A program made the position numbers and the translations under genes. 64,000 bases of DNA, from assembly GCA_002478865.1 (NCBI GenBank), contig DLJZ01000027.1, forward strand, positions 1 to 64,000. Direction: 5' to 3'. Source of the DNA: Hungatella sp. UBA7603. GTDB lineage: Bacteria > Bacillota > Clostridia > Lachnospirales > Lachnospiraceae. Shown in pieces: positions 61,089-64,000 of the stretch. The notes beneath the pieces are model-generated. The model was not told the origin of the DNA. It saw only the letters and a list, made by a program, of their open reading frames with translations, and ran no database searches. How positions within the stretch are numbered: position 1 is the stretch's first letter; each line of letters begins with the position of its first letter.

Positions 61089-64000
61089 CTATTCGTTTGG
61101 AAGCCCAAATTCAATTCGTTTCTTCTTTAACTCCTCATTAATTGTCATTGAATACTCCAGAACCGTTTCTCTTGGATCTTCTCCATTATTGATTACCTTT
61201 CGAACTGCGTTGGTGATATGTCTTGTGGTATAGTAGCCTCCTGCAACCTCCTGAAATCCAACTGTTGACTTCCACTGTTCTCCCAGCACTTCTACATTAT
61301 CCGCACTCCATGCCAGTTGACGAAACGCATCTTTGTTCGCTGTTGCATATCTTGCAGAAGATCCAAGAAGTGCCTCTAACTCACGTCCGAATCTCACCTG
61401 AGTGTCTGTCTCGGCCCACCATTTCATAAACTGCCATGCATTCTGCTTCACTTTTTCATCCTTTGTTTTTATCATCATGGTACAGATTCCTGAGGAAAAA
61501 TCAGAACGATCGATGATCTTGTTCCCGGCTGTATCCTTTTTCTCCGTACCTGGAATCAAAGTAAAATCCCATAATCCCCTGATTTCCGGTGCTGACACCA
61601 TTAAGGTATTGTAGCTGCTGTAGTTTGCAATTCCAATGGGCATCTGACCGGACCTAAAACGGCTGACAAAATCATAATCTTTCGGCATTCCATAATCCGT
61701 AAAAAAACTGGTGTATGTGTTAAATGCTTTTACCCCAGCCTCATTGTCTATGATGGTTTTTAAGCCGTTCTTATCATACACATCGCTGCCATTTTGGTAC
61801 AACAAGGTATAAAAGACCGACAAGTCCGGCGTGGTCGTACTTGCAGTGGTTGGAATTCCTACCTCCATATTATTTCCCTGAATCGTGGGCAACATATGAA
61901 TCAGTTCCTCCCAGGTATCCGGCACCTGAAGATTTAATTCCTTCATAATATCTTTTCTGTAAAACATTACATTATAGGTCTGGGTTTCAGGAATTGCATA
62001 CAGGCCGTTGTTAAACTCATAAGCTCTGTAGGCACTTTTATAAAACGATTTCAGGACTTCTTGATGGTCCCCAAACTGAGTTAAATCCTCAACTGCATTT
62101 CTAAGCGCGTAATTAACCGGTTGATCAGCCCCTACGGACAGCACCACATTCGGACCACGCCCTGCTACCACTGCATTTAAAAGTGCTCCAGCTTCTACGA
62201 TTTCTACGTTGACCTTGATTCCGCTTTCTAAGGTAAAGGTATCATCCACCATAGTTTTTAAAATCGTTCCCTGATCACGTCCGGTCGCGATCCATACTTT
62301 TACCACCGAGTCCTTATCTTCATCCTTACCGTAAACGTTTCCCACGGCATTATAATCCACAAAGAAAGAGGCAGTAAACGATTTTAATTCATGCCAGACT
62401 TTGTCAAACATATTTGCTTTATCCGGGGATTTTTCAACATCCGCACTGCTGACTAGGAAGTAATCCACATCCAGTTTTGTATCCCTCATGTTTAGGATTG
62501 CAGTTCCTAATGAAGTAATATTATTTTTAAAATCAATAAAATTCACTGTTATCTTATCTGGTCGTTCTTCAAACATCTCCAGCTGCTGAGCCAGTGTCTG
62601 TGCTGTCGCAATCTTTTCTGCCTTTTGCCCGGTATATGCCACTACTTCATCGATGATTTTGTAAAGCCTTTTTGACTCTAAGCCCATAGCTTTGATCACT
62701 TCCGGATATAACTGTCCCAGATTATAATCGCGGTACTTATCAGGAGCCGCACCGGTATACACTAAAACCTTTCGATAAATCTGATTGAGACGATAGGTAG
62801 ACTCCTCTAACTCTTTTAAGATATCACCCATGCCTCCAAGTGTCGCTTCCAGACGAATGGTATGGCTGCCCGCTTTTAAGTAAAACTCATAGGGGTTTCC
62901 TTCCTGATCGGATAACGTCTTCACATCCCAGTCATTCCCATAATGAAAGGAGATGGTCTGAACTTCCTTAAATGGAATTTCCCCATCAATCAAAAGGCTT
63001 CTGCTGGAGATGCTGCCTCTGGAATAATTCTGCCGTCCTTTGACCGTAATATGATAATATCCGTCCTCCGGTACCTCAAAGTTCCACTCAATCCATTGTC
63101 CCGCCTTATTCCATGCCTCTCCGCCAGTGTAGTTAAGCACGGTGTTTGTTACACTGTTTGGTTCTGTCGTAGGAGAAGACCGGTCATATTTTGCATAGAG
63201 GGATGGCTCCGATCTCATGGAAGAGTCTTCACCCTGAATTTTCAAATCAAAGCCAGTGAGAGGTTTTGAGGTTTCAGGCTGCTCCTTCCTGTAATCTATG
63301 TAGGTCGTCTTCTCCTTTACTGGTGTAAGAGCCAGTTTACGAAGCACCATTGGTTCGTTTACTGCGGTAAGGGTAAGAGTATTATTTCCTTTCTTAAAAT
63401 AAAATCGATACGGCTCCTGCATGTACCCCATATCATCTTTGCAATAGGAGCTCTGCCATTTGTAAACTTCCATCTGAGAAGGACGAATCTGATTCCCCTG
63501 ATTATCTGTAATGACATTTCCATCATCCGTCCATTGTCTCTTAAAGGTCAAATTGGCCGCATTCGTAAAAGGACTCTCTCCATTGATGTAAATGGCCCGT
63601 TCTGCAGCGACACCTCTGGATTTTACGGTCATATATTCCAGATACACATTGTAAAAGCCCGCCTCAGGAACTTTGGCGTTCCATGTCACCGTTGATCCAT
63701 CTCCAGTATAAAGGGCTTCTGCCTCGCCTTCATAATTCTGATAAACGGAAATATTTTTGCCTGATGCATAGCTGCATACATTGATATCCACGTCTGATGC
63801 AGGATATCTGGCTTCAGAGTAACTGGCTATGTACTGAGTATAGGTTCCTTCGCGGTCAAGCCCATCGACCTCTGCCAAAAGATCCACGCCTGCATACTTA
63901 TCTGCATAACTCTCAACTCCGGTCATTCGATTCTTTAAATAAATCAGAAGCACGAATACTAAAATCCCTCCCAATATCATACCTATTTTTTTAGCAGTGT
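61089..64000 (-). CDS. membrane-anchored CBM / family 1 solute-binding fusion (5' end cut)
   Basis: At least 970 codons, open to the window edge; an in-frame ATG at 63980 exists, but the preceding codons read Thr-Ala-Lys-Lys-Ile-Gly before a hydrophobic run, so the true start is probably upstream. After one membrane helix come two beta-sandwich modules resembling CBM35/CBM6: VTWNAKVPEAGFYNVYLEYM (about 95-115) and IEWNFEVPEDGYYHITVKGR (about 298-318). A helical linker leads to a family 1 sugar-binding domain (about 560-960, with NGLYAIPETQTYNVMFYRKD and MPIGIANYSSYNTL). Helix anchoring instead of a lipid is unusual. It is the receptor for permease set 1. Confidence 0.85.
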   Translation of the reverse strand, partial: TAKKIGMILGGILVFVLLIYLKNRMTGVESYADKYAGVDLLAEVDGLDREGTYTQYIASYSEARYPASDVDINVCSYASGKNISVYQNYEGEAEALYTGDGSTVTWNAKVPEAGFYNVYLEYMTVKSRGVAAERAIYINGESPFTNAANLTFKRQWTDDGNVITDNQGNQIRPSQMEVYKWQSSYCKDDMGYMQEPYRFYFKKGNNTLTLTAVNEPMVLRKLALTPVKEKTTYIDYRKEQPETSKPLTGFDLKIQGEDSSMRSEPSLYAKYDRSSPTTEPNSVTNTVLNYTGGEAWNKAGQWIEWNFEVPEDGYYHITVKGRQNYSRGSISSRSLLIDGEIPFKEVQTISFHYGNDWDVKTLSDQEGNPYEFYLKAGSHTIRLEATLGGMGDILKELEESTYRLNQIYRKVLVYTGAAPDKYRDYNLGQLYPEVIKAMGLESKRLYKIIDEVVAYTGQKAEKIATAQTLAQQLEMFEERPDKITVNFIDFKNNITSLGTAILNMRDTKLDVDYFLVSSADVEKSPDKANMFDKVWHELKSFTASFFVDYNAVGNVYGKDEDKDSVVKVWIATGRDQGTILKTMVDDTFTLESGIKVNVEIVEAGALLNAVVAGRGPNVVLSVGADQPVNYALRNAVEDLTQFGDHQEVLKSFYKSAYRAYEFNNGLYAIPETQTYNVMFYRKDIMKELNLQVPDTWEELIHMLPTIQGNNMEVGIPTTASTTTPDLSVFYTLLYQNGSDVYDKNGLKTIIDNEAGVKAFNTYTSFFTDYGMPKDYDFVSRFRSGQMPIGIANYSSYNTLMVSAPEIRGLWDFTLIPGTEKKDTAGNKIIDRSDFSSGICTMMIKTKDEKVKQNAWQFMKWWAETDTQVRFGRELEALLGSSARYATANKDAFRQLAWSADNVEVLGEQWKSTVGFQEVAGGYYTTRHITNAVRKVINNGEDPRETVLEYSMTINEELKKKRIEFGLPNE

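Noticed and set aside
1..64000. CRISPR array, IS element, prophage or defence island
   Set aside because: No regularly spaced repeats, transposase, integrase or cas-like genes were seen on either strand.

Overview
The window looks like chromosome of an anaerobic Firmicute of the Lachnospiraceae (Lacrimispora / Clostridium sphenoides-like). This rests on gene content: an electron-bifurcating nfnAB pair, a GGGtGRT protein next to a NifU-like scaffold, a DUF3793-flavodoxin pair, TPSEA-repeat wall-binding proteins and moderate GC. No IS element, prophage or CRISPR array was seen. Almost all genes lie on the minus strand.

Layout. 0.1-9.0 kb: a ROK kinase, then a ferric-siderophore import operon (binding lipoprotein, two FecCD permeases, FecE ATPase, one exporter-fold ABC half-transporter), an AraC regulator and a second binding lipoprotein. 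9.3-12.4 kb: a small Cys protein, an acyltransferase, tRNA-Glu, flavodoxin plus DUF3793, and a candidate structured RNA. 12.4-19.9 kb: an eight-gene operon with three glutathionyl-hydroquinone-reductase-like (GST) paralogues, a cystine-type ABC importer, a GNAT and an M20 hydrolase. 20.1-26.1 kb: cysteine and methionine genes (cysK, malY-like, metB-like, a LysR regulator, metY). 26.3-33.4 kb: SOD, an AT-rich patch with small ORFs, a PH-domain protein, GGGtGRT plus NifU-like, an NlpC/P60 hydrolase and a MATE pump. 33.5-45.1 kb: nfnBA, DHFR with a ThyX-like protein, an XRE regulator, sbcCD, an orphan TRAP binding protein and recQ. 45.2-64 kb: one long glycan operon (wall-binding protein, GH43, SGNH esterase, YesL, two ABC importers without an ATPase, DUF5696, Yip1, NHL propeller and a carbohydrate-binding-module/solute-binding-protein fusion cut by the window edge).

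Most interesting is the sulfur region. The cysK gene and the GST/ABC operon are each preceded by a short, previously unannotated leader ORF carrying clustered Cys codons (Cys-Cys-Cys, and Cys-Arg-Cys-Cys), followed by nearly identical intrinsic terminators. This is the layout of ribosome-mediated cysteine attenuation. In addition, metB-like, metY and the GST operon have similar dyads centred about 65 bp upstream of their predicted transcription starts, as expected for the LysR regulator encoded among them. The GST operon (importer, N-acetyltransferase, three thiol-dependent C-S-cleaving-type enzymes, M20 hydrolase) resembles the Bacillus yxe/ytm cysteine-conjugate salvage operons, but GST-like enzymes stand where those have oxygen-dependent monooxygenases. 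It may be an undescribed anaerobic route from S-substituted cysteines to cysteine.

A second regulon is visible. A GTTAG-N6-CTAAC operator sits just downstream of the -10 box at both siderophore-binding-protein promoters and at the DUF3793-flavodoxin promoter, suggesting an iron-responsive repressor encoded elsewhere.
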